From positions 186,001 to 250,000 of the forward strand of contig CAWDPQ010000009.1 in NCBI GenBank assembly GCA_963804245.1: a DNA stretch of 64,000 nt, in the 5' to 3' direction. Position 1 is the stretch's first letter. Each line of letters opens with the position of its first letter. Shown in pieces: positions 28,808-37,124 of the stretch. The position numbers and the translations under genes were made by a program. The stretch is from CAWDPQ01 sp963804245 (GTDB lineage: Bacteria; Acidobacteriota; Vicinamibacteria; Vicinamibacterales; 2-12-FULL-66-21). The notes under the pieces were generated by a model. The model had not been told where the DNA came from. It worked only from the letters and a program-made list of their open reading frames with translations, and did no database searches.

Positions 28808-30361
28808 ATGAAAGCCCTTTCAACAGCCATCTTCCTCGCCGCCGGCCTCATGCCCGCGGCGACGCTGGCTCAGACCCCGCGCGCGAATCGGCCCAACATC
28901 ATCTTCATCATGACCGACGACCATGCGGCGCACGCCATCGGGGCCTATGGCTCGCGCATCAACAAGACGCCGAATCTCGACCGCATCGCCCGCGAAGGTG
29001 CGCTGCTGACGAACGTCTTTGCCACGAACTCGATCTGCACGCCGAGCCGGGCGGCCATCCTGACGGGACAGTACTCGCACCTCAATGGCGTGACGGTGTT
29101 CAATCGCTTCGACAGTTCCCGCATGACGGTTGCGAGGCTGCTCCAGCAGGGCGGCTACCACACCGGGATGGTGGGGAAGTGGCACCTCGGAAGCGATCCC
29201 GCTGGCTTCGACGAATGGGAGATCCTGCCCGGACAAGGAGCGTATAAGGATCCGCTTCTCTACACGGCAACAGGCGAGAAGACCTATGCCGGCCAGTACG
29301 CGACCGACGTCATCACGGATCTGGCGCTCGAGTTCATGAAGAAGCGTCCGGCGGGCAAGCCCTTTTTCCTGATGATGCACCACAAAGCACCTCATCGTCC
29401 CTGGCAGCCGGCCGAGTCTCACGCTGCCCGCTTCGCCACGCAACGAATTCCCGAACCGGTGACGTTCTGGGATTCGTACGCCACTCGCACGGATGCCCTG
29501 CGGGAAAATCAGCAGCGCGTTGCGGCGGACCTGACGAACAGGGACCTGAAATTGACGCCGCCGCCGGAGCTCAGCGGGGACGCTCTCTCGAAATGGCTCG
29601 CCGTCAAGCCGGACTCGGTCACGATTGTTCGCGATGGAAAAAGCGTCACCCTCACGGGCGAGGCACTGGCGCGGTGGAAGTACCAACGCTACATGCAGGA
29701 CTATCTCGCGACGGTTCAGTCCGTGGACGACAGCGTCGGGCGGGTGCTCGAATTCCTGGACAAGGCAGGGCTGGCGCGGAACACCATGATCGTCTACACG
29801 AGCGACCAGGGATTTTTTCTCGGCGACCACGGCCTCTTCGACAAACGTTTCATGTACGAGGAGTCCATCCGGATGCCATTTCTCGTCCGCTGGCCAGCGC
29901 GCATCGCGCCGGGAACGAAGAGCGACGCAATCGGCCTCAACGTCGACTTCGCGCCCACATTTCTCGATGTGGCGGGTCTTCCGCCGTCCGCCGACATGCA
30001 AGGGCGCAGTTTGTTGGCAGCGCTCCGTGGCCGCACCCCGTCCGATTGGCGGACCTCGATGTACTACCGCTACTACCACGACCCTGGCGACCACAATACG
30101 AGAGCGCACTACGGGGTGCGCACACGCACACACAAATTGATCTACTTCTGGAAAAAGGATCAGTGGGAGCTCTTCGATCTCGTCAACGATCCGCACGAGC
30201 TCCACAACTTGTACGGCGAAACCGGTCAGGGAACCCTGACCTTGACGCTGAAGAACGAGCTTGCGAGACTGAAGAAAGAAGCGAGAGACGACGATCAGCT
30301 TGCCGGTGAGCAGTTGCCGAACGGTGTGGACGGACCTGTCGCGAAGTTGCGAGGGAAGTGA
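28808..30361 (+). CDS. Secreted sulfatase (arylsulfatase family)
   Basis: A 517-aa formylglycine-dependent sulfatase. A signal peptide (FLAAGLMPAATLAQ) precedes RPNIIFIMTDDHAAHAIGAY with metal-binding D37/D38. The activation motif is C77-T-P-S-R81 (ICTPSRAAILTG), the cysteine to be converted to formylglycine; the maturase is not in this window. GMVGKWHLG carries the active-site lysine and histidine, and VYTSDQGFFLGDHGLFDKRF the second metal site. ATG 28808 has AGGAGAAAAC upstream. It probably acts on sulfated polysaccharides or glycans outside the cytoplasm. Confidence 0.95.
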   Translation: MKALSTAIFLAAGLMPAATLAQTPRANRPNIIFIMTDDHAAHAIGAYGSRINKTPNLDRIAREGALLTNVFATNSICTPSRAAILTGQYSHLNGVTVFNRFDSSRMTVARLLQQGGYHTGMVGKWHLGSDPAGFDEWEILPGQGAYKDPLLYTATGEKTYAGQYATDVITDLALEFMKKRPAGKPFFLMMHHKAPHRPWQPAESHAARFATQRIPEPVTFWDSYATRTDALRENQQRVAADLTNRDLKLTPPPELSGDALSKWLAVKPDSVTIVRDGKSVTLTGEALARWKYQRYMQDYLATVQSVDDSVGRVLEFLDKAGLARNTMIVYTSDQGFFLGDHGLFDKRFMYEESIRMPFLVRWPARIAPGTKSDAIGLNVDFAPTFLDVAGLPPSADMQGRSLLAALRGRTPSDWRTSMYYRYYHDPGDHNTRAHYGVRTRTHKLIYFWKKDQWELFDLVNDPHELHNLYGETGQGTLTLTLKNELARLKKEARDDDQLAGEQLPNGVDGPVAKLRGK

Positions 30362-30368
30362 GGACATC

Positions 30369-30542
30369 ATGACATTCCATTGGCGAGGATTTCTGGTGTT
30401 TGCCGCCTTCGCCGCGGTGTTGTCGGTAGCGGTCGAACCCGGGTTGGGACTGCTGGCTCTCATCGCGTGCGGCATTGTCGAGGCACTTCTTTGGGGCGGT
30501 GTTGCTGGGTTTGGCCGACCGCATGATTCGAAACAGTCTTGA
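30369..30542 (+). CDS. Small membrane protein (57 aa)
   Basis: MTFHWRGFLVFAAFAAVLSV then AVEPGLGLLALIACGIVEAL: two hydrophobic helices joined by a short loop, ending GFGRPHDSKQS. ATG 30369 has GTGAGGAC upstream, 8 bases after the sulfatase stop, and the next gene begins 19 bases downstream, so it sits in a short operon-like run. No family is known to me. Confidence 0.5.
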   Translation: MTFHWRGFLVFAAFAAVLSVAVEPGLGLLALIACGIVEALLWGGVAGFGRPHDSKQS

Positions 30543-30560
30543 GGAAATAAGGAGGAGTGT

Positions 30561-30959
30561 TTGAGACGCACGTCGTCAACCGGTGTCAAGTCCAAAGGCC
30601 AGCGCCCGGACGATGTCGATGCGTACCTTGCTTCTGTCTCGGATGAGAAACGTGCGGCGCTGCAAAAAATCCGCTCGGCCGTTCGCGCCGCCGCGCCGCG
30701 TGCAGAAGAAGGCTTCAGCTACGGCCTCCCCGCTTTCAGGCTCGACGGACGTCCGCTTGTCTGCTACGGGGCGTCGGCAAATCACTGCAGCTTCTATCCG
30801 ATGAGCCCAGCCGTGATCCGTGCGCATGCTGAAGACCTGAAAAAGTATGAGACCTCGAAAGGCACGATTCGATTTCCGCCGGCCGAGCCGCTGCCGGCCG
30901 CTCTCATCCGCAAGCTCGTAAAAGCCCGGATCGCCGAGCTGCAGGCTGGCCGCAAGTAG
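30561..30959 (+). CDS. DUF1801 domain protein
   Basis: A 132-aa protein of the DUF1801 family. Typical parts are DDVDAYLASVSDEKRAALQK, EEGFSYGLPAFRLDGRPLVC, YGASANHCSFYPMSPAVIR and KYETSKGTIRFPPAEPLPAA. Members form a small alpha/beta fold of unknown function. The start is TTG 30561 after AAGGAGGAG, an excellent ribosome site that decides the start despite the rare codon. Confidence 0.88.
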   Translation: MRRTSSTGVKSKGQRPDDVDAYLASVSDEKRAALQKIRSAVRAAAPRAEEGFSYGLPAFRLDGRPLVCYGASANHCSFYPMSPAVIRAHAEDLKKYETSKGTIRFPPAEPLPAALIRKLVKARIAELQAGRK

Positions 30960-30995
30960 CCGCTTCAGCCCTCGCGGGCATGCTAGAGTCCGGCC

Positions 30996-31829
30996 GTGAA
31001 TCGGTCACTGGCTGACGGATACGAATCCTTGTACGAGAATTTCGATTCGCCCCTGATGCGTACACTCCGGCGCGAAGCGTACGGAGAGGACATCGGACAA
31101 CACTCCTGGGTAAGCGCCGACGAACTGCGCGCGGACATGCAGCGGCTGAACCTGTCCTCCTCGAGCCGATGTCTGGATCTCGGCTGCGGTCCGTGCGGTC
31201 CGCTGTCGTTCATCGTGTCCACGGTTGGATGCCGCGGTGTGGGCGTTGAGCTCAGCCCGGCGGCCGTCCGCGTCGGCCGCGCGCGCGCCGTATCGCTCGG
31301 CCTCGAGTCGCTGCTATCGGTAGAACAAGGCGATCTGAACGAGCCACTTCCGTTTGAGTCGAGCTCATTCGACGCGGTCGTGGCATTGGACGTCGTGGTC
31401 CATCTTCGCGATCGTCTGAGCCTGTTTCGTGAGGCGGCGAGATTGCTCCGTCCCGGCGGGAGATTCCTGTTCACGGATGCCGGGGTGCTGACCGGTTCTA
31501 TTTCGAACGAGGAAGTCCGCGCACGGAGCGCCCACGGATTCACACAATTCGTTGCCGCGGGATGGAACGAGACGCTGCTCGGATCTGCCGGGTTCGGGCT
31601 CATCGAGACGGAAAACCGAACGATGAGCGTCGTCACGAATGCCGGCGGCCGATTGACGGCGATGCAGGCGCATCGCGCAGAGCTCGAGCAGATGTCGAGC
31701 GCTGCAGAGGTTGAGAGCCAGCAGCACTATCTCGAGACGGTGATCGAGCTGTCGCGCAGGGGCGCGTTGTCGCGGATGATGTATCTGTCACGCTACTGTG
31801 CCCGGGAGGATATCGGCGACGTCCTGTAG
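30996..31829 (+). CDS. Class I SAM-dependent methyltransferase
   Basis: A 277-aa methyltransferase from GTG 30996. LADGYESLYENFDSPLMRTL and RREAYGEDIGQHSWVSADEL form the N-terminal cap, CLDLGCGPCGPLSFIVSTVG is motif I, VGVELSPAAVRVGRARAVS binds the adenosine, and LLRPGGRFLFTDAGVL follows. It ends GALSRMMYLSRYCAREDIG. This N- and C-terminal pattern is shared with the internally deleted relative at 34936-35254, so the two are paralogues of one subfamily. The substrate is unknown. Confidence 0.86.
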   Translation: MNRSLADGYESLYENFDSPLMRTLRREAYGEDIGQHSWVSADELRADMQRLNLSSSSRCLDLGCGPCGPLSFIVSTVGCRGVGVELSPAAVRVGRARAVSLGLESLLSVEQGDLNEPLPFESSSFDAVVALDVVVHLRDRLSLFREAARLLRPGGRFLFTDAGVLTGSISNEEVRARSAHGFTQFVAAGWNETLLGSAGFGLIETENRTMSVVTNAGGRLTAMQAHRAELEQMSSAAEVESQQHYLETVIELSRRGALSRMMYLSRYCAREDIGDVL

Positions 31830-31843
31830 GGACGTGCGAGCTC

Positions 31844-32707
31844 ATGTCTGAGCTGGACGACATCCGTCGTGCCTACGCGCAGAGCGGTTCTGGCTGCGGC
31901 GAACGTGCGGTCGGACCATTAGCCGCGGCATTCGCCAAGGTCCCGCGCGAACATTTTCTCGGTCCGGGGCCGTGGCAGATTCTGGACCCGGACAGCCATG
32001 ACACTGAGTACCGAATCACGGATGCCGATCCCACGCACCTCTATCACGACGTGCTCGTCGCCATCGATCCGGTCAGGCGCTTGAACAACGGACAGCCGAG
32101 CTATCTCGCCTTTTGTCTCGACGCTCTCGATCTTCGGAAGGCGGACTGCGTTCTGCACGTGGGCTGCGGCGTTGGCTACTACACGGCGATTGCAGCCGAG
32201 GTCGTTGGACCCGGCGGGCGCGTGATCGGTGTCGAGATCGATGCTGACCTTGTCCAACGTGCTCGCCACAACCTTTCTGCTTTCGAACACGTGGAGATCG
32301 TTCATGAGGACGGTGGCGAATACGATCCCGGTCCCTGCGATGCGATCTTCGTCAACGCTGGCGCGACGCACCCGCGATCCGTTTGGCTGGACCGCCTTCG
32401 ACCAGGTGGGCGGCTCATTCTCTTCTTGACCGCGGCGTTCGATGACCGCGGTTCCGGAAAGGGCGGAATGCTGAAAGTGAGCCGTAGCGACGACGGTTAC
32501 GCGGCCCGATTCCTTTCCCCGGTTTCTGTCTTTCATTGCGTGGGCTCACGAGACCACACGGCGAACCGTCGGCTTCGCGAATCTTTCATGCGCGGCGGTT
32601 GGCAACTGGTGAGATCGCTCCGTCGCGATCAGCATGAAGTCGCGAGCAACTGCTGGCTGCACGGGGAGGAGTTCTGTCTGTCGATGTCGGCCTTGCGGGA
32701 ACCGTGA
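31844..32707 (+). CDS. Protein-L-isoaspartate O-methyltransferase-like protein
   Basis: A 287-aa protein of the PCMT-like group. The N-terminal AFAKVPREHFLGPGPWQI resembles the PCMT substrate-side segment (VPRxxF). LRKADCVLHVGCGVGYYTAI is the SAM motif and VGPGGRVIGVEIDADLVQRA follows. CDAIFVNAGATHPRSVWLDR with LRPGGRLILFL matches PCMT motifs II-III. The C-terminal 80 residues extend beyond classical PCMT. It may repair isoaspartyl residues or methylate another substrate. It lies 14 bases after the previous methyltransferase. Confidence 0.82.
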   Translation: MSELDDIRRAYAQSGSGCGERAVGPLAAAFAKVPREHFLGPGPWQILDPDSHDTEYRITDADPTHLYHDVLVAIDPVRRLNNGQPSYLAFCLDALDLRKADCVLHVGCGVGYYTAIAAEVVGPGGRVIGVEIDADLVQRARHNLSAFEHVEIVHEDGGEYDPGPCDAIFVNAGATHPRSVWLDRLRPGGRLILFLTAAFDDRGSGKGGMLKVSRSDDGYAARFLSPVSVFHCVGSRDHTANRRLRESFMRGGWQLVRSLRRDQHEVASNCWLHGEEFCLSMSALREP

Positions 32708-32752
32708 AGCAAACGCAATGAGCTACGATCAGGGGAGGACATTTCACACGAC

Positions 32753-33361
32753 ATGCCTGATAAAGCGGTCTACCTGTTAGTGGTCGAGGGATTCGCGGAT
32801 TGGGAGCCTGCTCACGCGGTGGCGGAACTGCGGCGAAACGGCAACTACCGCGTCGAGTCGGTGGGCCTCACGCGAGAGCCCGTCGCCTCGATGGGCGGTA
32901 TCCGGGTGCTGCCGTCGAAGGTCGTCGGTGAGGTCGATCCGTCCGATGTGGCGGTGTTCATCCTTCCCGGCGGCGATCGATGGGAAAACGCACCGGTCGA
33001 GCCGGAGCTCGAAACGCTCTTGAAGCGGCTCGACGCGCAGCTGGTCCCGATCGCGGCGATTTGCGGCGCCACGGTGGCGATTTCGCGAATCGGTCTCCTG
33101 CGAGGTCGGCGGCATACGAGTAACGGACTCGATTACCTGCGCGCGCACGTTCCTGGCTACGCCGAAGCGGCGAACTACGTCGACGTCACGGCCGTGCGCG
33201 ATCGCGGGCTCATCACCGCCAGCGGACTGGGAGACGTCGAGTTCGCGCGTGAGCTCTTCGAGGAGCTCGGCGTCCTCAGTGCCGAGGATCGCGCGGCCTG
33301 GGCCGAGATTTTCCGCAGCGCACGCATGCCGGAGGGCGCGCCTGACACCGCGTCGGGATGA
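32753..33361 (+). CDS. DJ-1/PfpI family protein
   Basis: A 202-aa class-I glutamine-amidotransferase-like protein. The nucleophile elbow is AAICGATVAI with C104, the oxyanion loop VFILPGGDRWENAP, and the conserved acidic residue of the first strand lies in VEGFADWEPAHA. GLITASGLGDVEFARELFEE is the usual C-terminal helix. Relatives include YajL/PfpI-type proteins with protease, hydratase or glyoxalase reports. It follows 45 bases after the PCMT-like gene. Confidence 0.9.
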   Translation: MPDKAVYLLVVEGFADWEPAHAVAELRRNGNYRVESVGLTREPVASMGGIRVLPSKVVGEVDPSDVAVFILPGGDRWENAPVEPELETLLKRLDAQLVPIAAICGATVAISRIGLLRGRRHTSNGLDYLRAHVPGYAEAANYVDVTAVRDRGLITASGLGDVEFARELFEELGVLSAEDRAAWAEIFRSARMPEGAPDTASG

Positions 33362-33409
33362 GACCGGTCTCCCTTCAGACCCCTCGTGGCCAATCTGGGA
33401 TAATGACCC

Positions 33410-34168
33410 GTGCGTCGCTGCTTTCACGTCGCCGGCGCCGTCGTCCTCAGCGCCGCATTGGCGGCAGCGGTTCAGGGCGACGCGCTGGGCCAGTCGGACG
33501 CGAACGAGGCCGCCTATGACGGACGGTTCACGTTCGTGCGGCTGCGATGGGGTTCTGACATCGGGTTCTCGCGGCGGGGCGGCTGGGGCGCAGCGTGGAA
33601 TCACGATTATCCGCGGGCAGAACGCCACCTGTCGCTAATCCTCCGGGAGCTCACGGCTCTCGAAATACGCACCGACCACAGCCTCATCCTCGCCCTCGAC
33701 GATCCCGAGCTGTTCAAGTACCCCATTGCGTTCATGTGGGAGCCGGGCTTCTGGAATCTCAGCGATCGCGAGGCGACCGCGCTGCGGACTTACCTGCTGA
33801 AAGGCGGCCTGGCGGTTTTCGAAGACTTCGATGGCGCCGATCAGTGGGGCCACTTCGAGGCGCAGATGCGCCGAGTACTCCCGGATGGTCGGTTCGTCAA
33901 ACTCGATAACACGCACCAGATTTTCAATGCGTTCTTTCAAGTCAAGGATATCGACTCGATCGTCCATCCGATGTCCGGCATTCGGCCGAGCTACTACGGG
34001 TTGTTCGAAGACAACGACCCGTCGAAGCGGCTGATGGTGGTCGCGAACTTCGACAACGACGTTCCTGAATACTGGGAATGGTCGGGGGAAGGTCTCTACC
34101 CGTTCGACGCCTCGAACGAAGCCTACAAGTTGGGCGTCAACTACGTCATCTATGGATTGATGCACTGA
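33410..34168 (+). CDS. DUF4159 domain exported protein
   Basis: A 252-aa protein with an N-terminal signal peptide (VAGAVVLSAALAAAVQGDA) followed by one DUF4159 domain: FTFVRLRWGSDIGFSRRGGW, AWNHDYPRAERHLSLIL, LRTYLLKGGLAVFEDFDGAD, and NFDNDVPEYWEWSGEGLYPF. The family has a flavodoxin-like fold related to the glutamine amidotransferase superfamily, is frequent in Acidobacteriota and Planctomycetota, and is often next to MoxR/aerotolerance genes; none is present here. The start is GTG 33410. Confidence 0.87.
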   Translation: MRRCFHVAGAVVLSAALAAAVQGDALGQSDANEAAYDGRFTFVRLRWGSDIGFSRRGGWGAAWNHDYPRAERHLSLILRELTALEIRTDHSLILALDDPELFKYPIAFMWEPGFWNLSDREATALRTYLLKGGLAVFEDFDGADQWGHFEAQMRRVLPDGRFVKLDNTHQIFNAFFQVKDIDSIVHPMSGIRPSYYGLFEDNDPSKRLMVVANFDNDVPEYWEWSGEGLYPFDASNEAYKLGVNYVIYGLMH

Positions 34169-34235
34169 GTGCTCGTCGACACGGGTCGGTTGCTCATAGG
34201 GCATTCGAGTCAGGCACTCACGCCAAGGCAGTCAA

Positions 34236-34916
34236 ATGTTCACGCTCGATGAGGTCGTGCCGTGGGGCCGATCGTTTGACGAGTATCGCCGCATGTTCGC
34301 CCTGACCGACCATGAGCTCGGTCTGAAGATCGTCGATTGCGGCAGCGGCCCCGCCAGCTTCAATGCCGAGGCGACTCGCCGTGGCAGGCAGGTCGTGTCT
34401 TGCGATCCCATCTACTGCTGGAGCACAGACCAAATCCAGGAACGAATTGCGTCAACCTGCGGCAAGGTGCTGGATCAGACGCGTCGCAATCGTGACGAGT
34501 TCGTGTGGGATTCGATTCAATCCGTAGAAGCGCTCGGCGAGTTGCGCATGACGGCGATGCGGGCATTTCTGGACGATTACGCCTCGGGCAAGGTTGTTGG
34601 TCGATATATCGACGCGGCCCTGCCCACGCTTCCGTTTGCGGACGCGTCGTTCGACCTGGCGCTCTGTTCGCACTTGCTGTTTCTGTACTCCGCACAGCTC
34701 GGCCAGGACTTTCATCAATCGGCGATTCGCGAGATGTGCCGGGTCGCCACGGAAGTGCGTATTTTCCCGTTGGTGACGCTGGATGCCAAACGCTCGCAAT
34801 ATGTTGATCAGATCATGGACGAGTGTCCCCGTTGGGGCGTCGAGGCATCGATAGAACGGGTCCCTTACGAGTTTCAGCGCGGCGCCAATGCCATGATGCG
34901 GATTCGGCCGGCATGA
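34236..34916 (+). CDS. SAM-dependent methyltransferase-like protein
   Basis: A 226-aa protein. LGLKIVDCGSGPASFNAEAT is a methyltransferase motif I with a cysteine in place of the usual L/D context, followed by RRGRQVVSCDPIYCWSTDQI. ALPTLPFADASFDLALCSHL and LFLYSAQLGQDFHQSAIREM match motifs II-III, and EVRIFPLVTLDAKRSQYVDQ closes the fold. It belongs to a conserved bacterial group without a known substrate. The start MFTLDEVVPWGRSFDEY is typical of the group. Confidence 0.8.
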   Translation: MFTLDEVVPWGRSFDEYRRMFALTDHELGLKIVDCGSGPASFNAEATRRGRQVVSCDPIYCWSTDQIQERIASTCGKVLDQTRRNRDEFVWDSIQSVEALGELRMTAMRAFLDDYASGKVVGRYIDAALPTLPFADASFDLALCSHLLFLYSAQLGQDFHQSAIREMCRVATEVRIFPLVTLDAKRSQYVDQIMDECPRWGVEASIERVPYEFQRGANAMMRIRPA

Positions 34917-34935
34917 CAGAAGGTGGAGTAGCTCA

Positions 34936-35254
34936 ATGTCCAAAGACGTCGATCTCTACGATGGCTACTACGCGCACATTGCCGCCGATCCGTTGGTGGC
35001 GGTGCGCCGGGAGGTGTAATGAGCGTTTCCTCGGCGAGTGTGGTTTCGCTGTTCGGGAAACGAGAGACGTCACCGACGCTGTCGCCTCAGTGTCGAGCAA
35101 GTGGCGGCGCGCTCGAGAGGCAAGGCGTGAAGCGCTCGTGAAGTTGGAGGGTGAAGAGGGCTTTGCCGGGCTCCAGCGGTTTCTCGGCGCCGTGTGTACC
35201 CTTGCCAGCGAAAGGCGGTTGTCCAGATTCATGTATCTAGCGTCGAAATCCTGA
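34936..35254 (+). pseudogene. Methyltransferase pseudogene with an internal deletion
   Basis: ATG 34936 begins MSKDVDLYDGYYAHIAADPL then VAVRREV and stops at 35019; this is the N-terminal cap of the methyltransferase subfamily at 30996 (DxYDxxY...RRE). In another frame the sequence then gives a matching C-terminus: ERFLGECGFAVRETRDVTDA, KLEGEEGFAGLQRFLGAV and ERRLSRFMYLASK, ending at 35254. The whole SAM-binding centre (about 150 residues) is missing between them. The join is at about 35015. Unlike the single-base breaks elsewhere, this is a real deletion. Confidence 0.8.
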
Positions 35255-35362
35255 GCAGGAAGGCGGGTGATCGATCGCTTCCGATTCAACGTCAAATTCA
35301 TCGACGGCAACCTCGAGCTGGAGCAGGAATAGGACACTCGGTAGAGTTGTACGTTGCCAGCT

Positions 35363-35915
35363 ATGACCGGATCGACGCACACAATCGAGCGACTGACTCC
35401 ACCCGTTGCGGACTCGGATATCCGCGACCTTGCGCACGTTCTGATGGACGCGGTCGAGTCTGGGGCGGCGGTCAGTTTCCTCGCATCCCTCACGCTCGAT
35501 CGCGCTGAAGATTGGTGGCGTGAGACGATCGCGGGGTCGCATGGCCGTGCCATCTTCCTGGTCGCCCGCGGCGTCGACGGGATTGTTGGTACGGTTGCAA
35601 CTCCATCCGGCGTGGGCGCCGAACCAGCCGCATCGCGCAGAGATCGCCAAGCTCCTGGTCCACCGCCGCAGCCGTCGTCAAGGTGTGGCGACGATGCTGA
35701 TGCAGACGGTCGAGGACGACGCGCGGCGAGCCGGGTTTCGACTTCTTACGCTGGACGCGAAGCGCGGCGAGGCGGCGGAGCAGTTGTATCGGCACCTCGG
35801 GTGGACGGCGGTGGGAACCATCCCGCGCTACGCCCTGGATCCGGATGGCCACACCTTGCACGATGCGGTCGTCTTCTACAAGGAACTGAATCAAGGCGAT
35901 AGCGGCTCTGCGTGA
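35363..35915 (+). CDS. GNAT family N-acetyltransferase, frameshifted
   Basis: Starts MTGSTHTIERLTPPVADSDI and reads to GVDGIVGTV, where an extra T (35595-35596, GGTTGC) puts the frame out. The other frame continues QLHPAWAPNQPHRAEIAKLL, then VHRRSRRQGVATMLMQTVED with the R-R-Q-G-V-A acetyl-CoA loop, and EAAEQLYRHLGWTAVGTIPR with the final Y-x-x-x-G-W motif, to a stop at 35915. The restored protein is about 183 aa and otherwise intact, so a sequencing indel is possible. Confidence 0.78.
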
Positions 35916-36052
35916 GATCGTGACAAGCGAACACCGGAAGATTGCGACTACCGTGACGGTGCATTCGGTTGGTACTTGCTGCTAGGTAGTTGGCGACAGC
36001 GCCGAGGACGGCCGCGCCCGCGCAACAACGTAAGCTGATTGGCTGGACACAC

Positions 36053-36409
36053 ATGCTGACCGGTGCACATTCGATCATCTACAGCAAGAATGCCGATGCC
36101 GACCGCGCCTTCCTGCGCGACGTCCTCGGGTTGCCGAACGTGGATGCGGGCGACGGCTGGCTCATCTTCGGGTTGCCGCCGGCCGAAGTAGCCGTCCATC
36201 CGTCCGACGAGAACGACGTGCACGAGTTCTATCTGATGTGCGATGACGTCGAAGCATTCGTCGGCGGGCTCGAGTCGCGCGGGATCGACTGCGACCCGGT
36301 GAAGGATCAAGGCTGGGGGCTGCTGACGGCCATCACCTTGCCGGGTGGTGGCAAGCTTGGCGTCTATCAGCCGCGTCACCCGCGGCCGGGGCCGGTGGAT
36401 GGACGCTGA
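36053..36409 (+). CDS. VOC-family (glyoxalase/bleomycin-resistance-like) protein
   Basis: A 118-aa vicinal-oxygen-chelate protein: MLTGAHSIIYSKNADADRAF opens with the first metal-side histidine strand, LRDVLGLPNVDAGDGWLIFG, then EVAVHPSDENDVHEFYLMCD with the H/E positions of the second beta-alpha-beta-beta-beta module, ending TLPGGGKLGVYQPRHPRPG. Members include lyases, isomerases, dioxygenases and drug-binding proteins. ATG 36053 matches the family start. It overlaps the ankyrin gene by 11 bases. Confidence 0.85.
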   Translation: MLTGAHSIIYSKNADADRAFLRDVLGLPNVDAGDGWLIFGLPPAEVAVHPSDENDVHEFYLMCDDVEAFVGGLESRGIDCDPVKDQGWGLLTAITLPGGGKLGVYQPRHPRPGPVDGR

Positions 36410-36830
36410 CGACGACGACAAAGACCCGTTCGACGGGGAGCTGCTGCACTTTGCCGCCCAGGACGGCGACCTGGATGAAGTGCGACGACTGATCTCAGAG
36501 GCGCGCGACATCAATGCCTTCGATGATCTCGGCAAGACCCCCCTGCACTATGCCGTGATGGAGGAACACCTCGAGGTTGCGCGAGTCCTGATCGAGCATG
36601 GCGCCGACGTCAACGCTCATCATGAGCCGACGATCTCGAATACGCCATTGAGCGAGGTCGCCGGAAATTGCTCGTTGGCCATGGCCAAGCTCCTGATTGA
36701 CGCGGGCGCGGATCCCACGATTCGCGGCTGGATGCAGCTCAATGCCCTCGACCGGGCAAAAGGCCGCAAGAGGGAAGATAGAGACGGTCCGCAGGTCTAC
36801 GAGCTCCTGCTGCGTGCAGGAAGGAAATGA
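36399..36830 (+). CDS. Ankyrin-repeat protein
   Basis: A 143-aa protein of about three ankyrin repeats: ELLHFAAQDGDLDEVRRLIS, KTPLHYAVMEEHLEVARVLI with EHGADVNAHH, and NTPLSEVAGNCSLAMAKLLI with DAGADPTIRG. The N-terminus is Asp-rich. Ankyrin repeats mediate protein-protein contacts; no partner is evident. The start ATG 36399 lies inside the end of the VOC gene, suggesting coupled translation. Confidence 0.9.
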   Translation: MDADDDDKDPFDGELLHFAAQDGDLDEVRRLISEARDINAFDDLGKTPLHYAVMEEHLEVARVLIEHGADVNAHHEPTISNTPLSEVAGNCSLAMAKLLIDAGADPTIRGWMQLNALDRAKGRKREDRDGPQVYELLLRAGRK

Positions 36831-36833
36831 CGG

Positions 36834-37013
36834 ATGAAGGCCTATGTGATGACGACCGGGGCGCTCTTCGGTCTGCTTACCGTTGCGCATCTACTGCGCA
36901 TGGTCGACGAGCGGCGATTCCTGACGGATCCGTGGTACATCCTGATCACCGCTGCCACCGCGGTCCTCTGCGTGTGGTCCTGGTATGTCCTCAAGCGCTC
37001 GCGGCAGCCGTGA
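36834..37013 (+). CDS. Small membrane protein (59 aa)
   Basis: MKAYVMTTGALFGLLTVAHL, LRMVDERRFLTDPWYILITA, ATAVLCVWSWYVLKRSRQP: two membrane helices around a short basic/acidic loop, with a basic C-terminus (KRSRQP). The ATG lies 3 bases after the ankyrin gene stop (AAATGACGGATG), which supports coupled translation. Small proteins of this form are common but unnamed. The following 111 bases to the Tag gene contain nothing I can assign. Confidence 0.7.
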   Translation: MKAYVMTTGALFGLLTVAHLLRMVDERRFLTDPWYILITAATAVLCVWSWYVLKRSRQP

Positions 37014-37124
37014 GCTGGTGTGATGGCCGACTCCGCTGCCGATCGACACGTGCGAGCATGGCTGGCATTGGCGGCGGCGCTCGGTCTTCATATCAGCGAT
37101 CGCCGCTCGGGGCTTCGTTGATCA

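Noticed and set aside
28820..30595. A 591-codon open frame antisense to the sulfatase
   Set aside because: Same high-GC shadow effect; the + strand sulfatase has all catalytic motifs and a good ribosome site.
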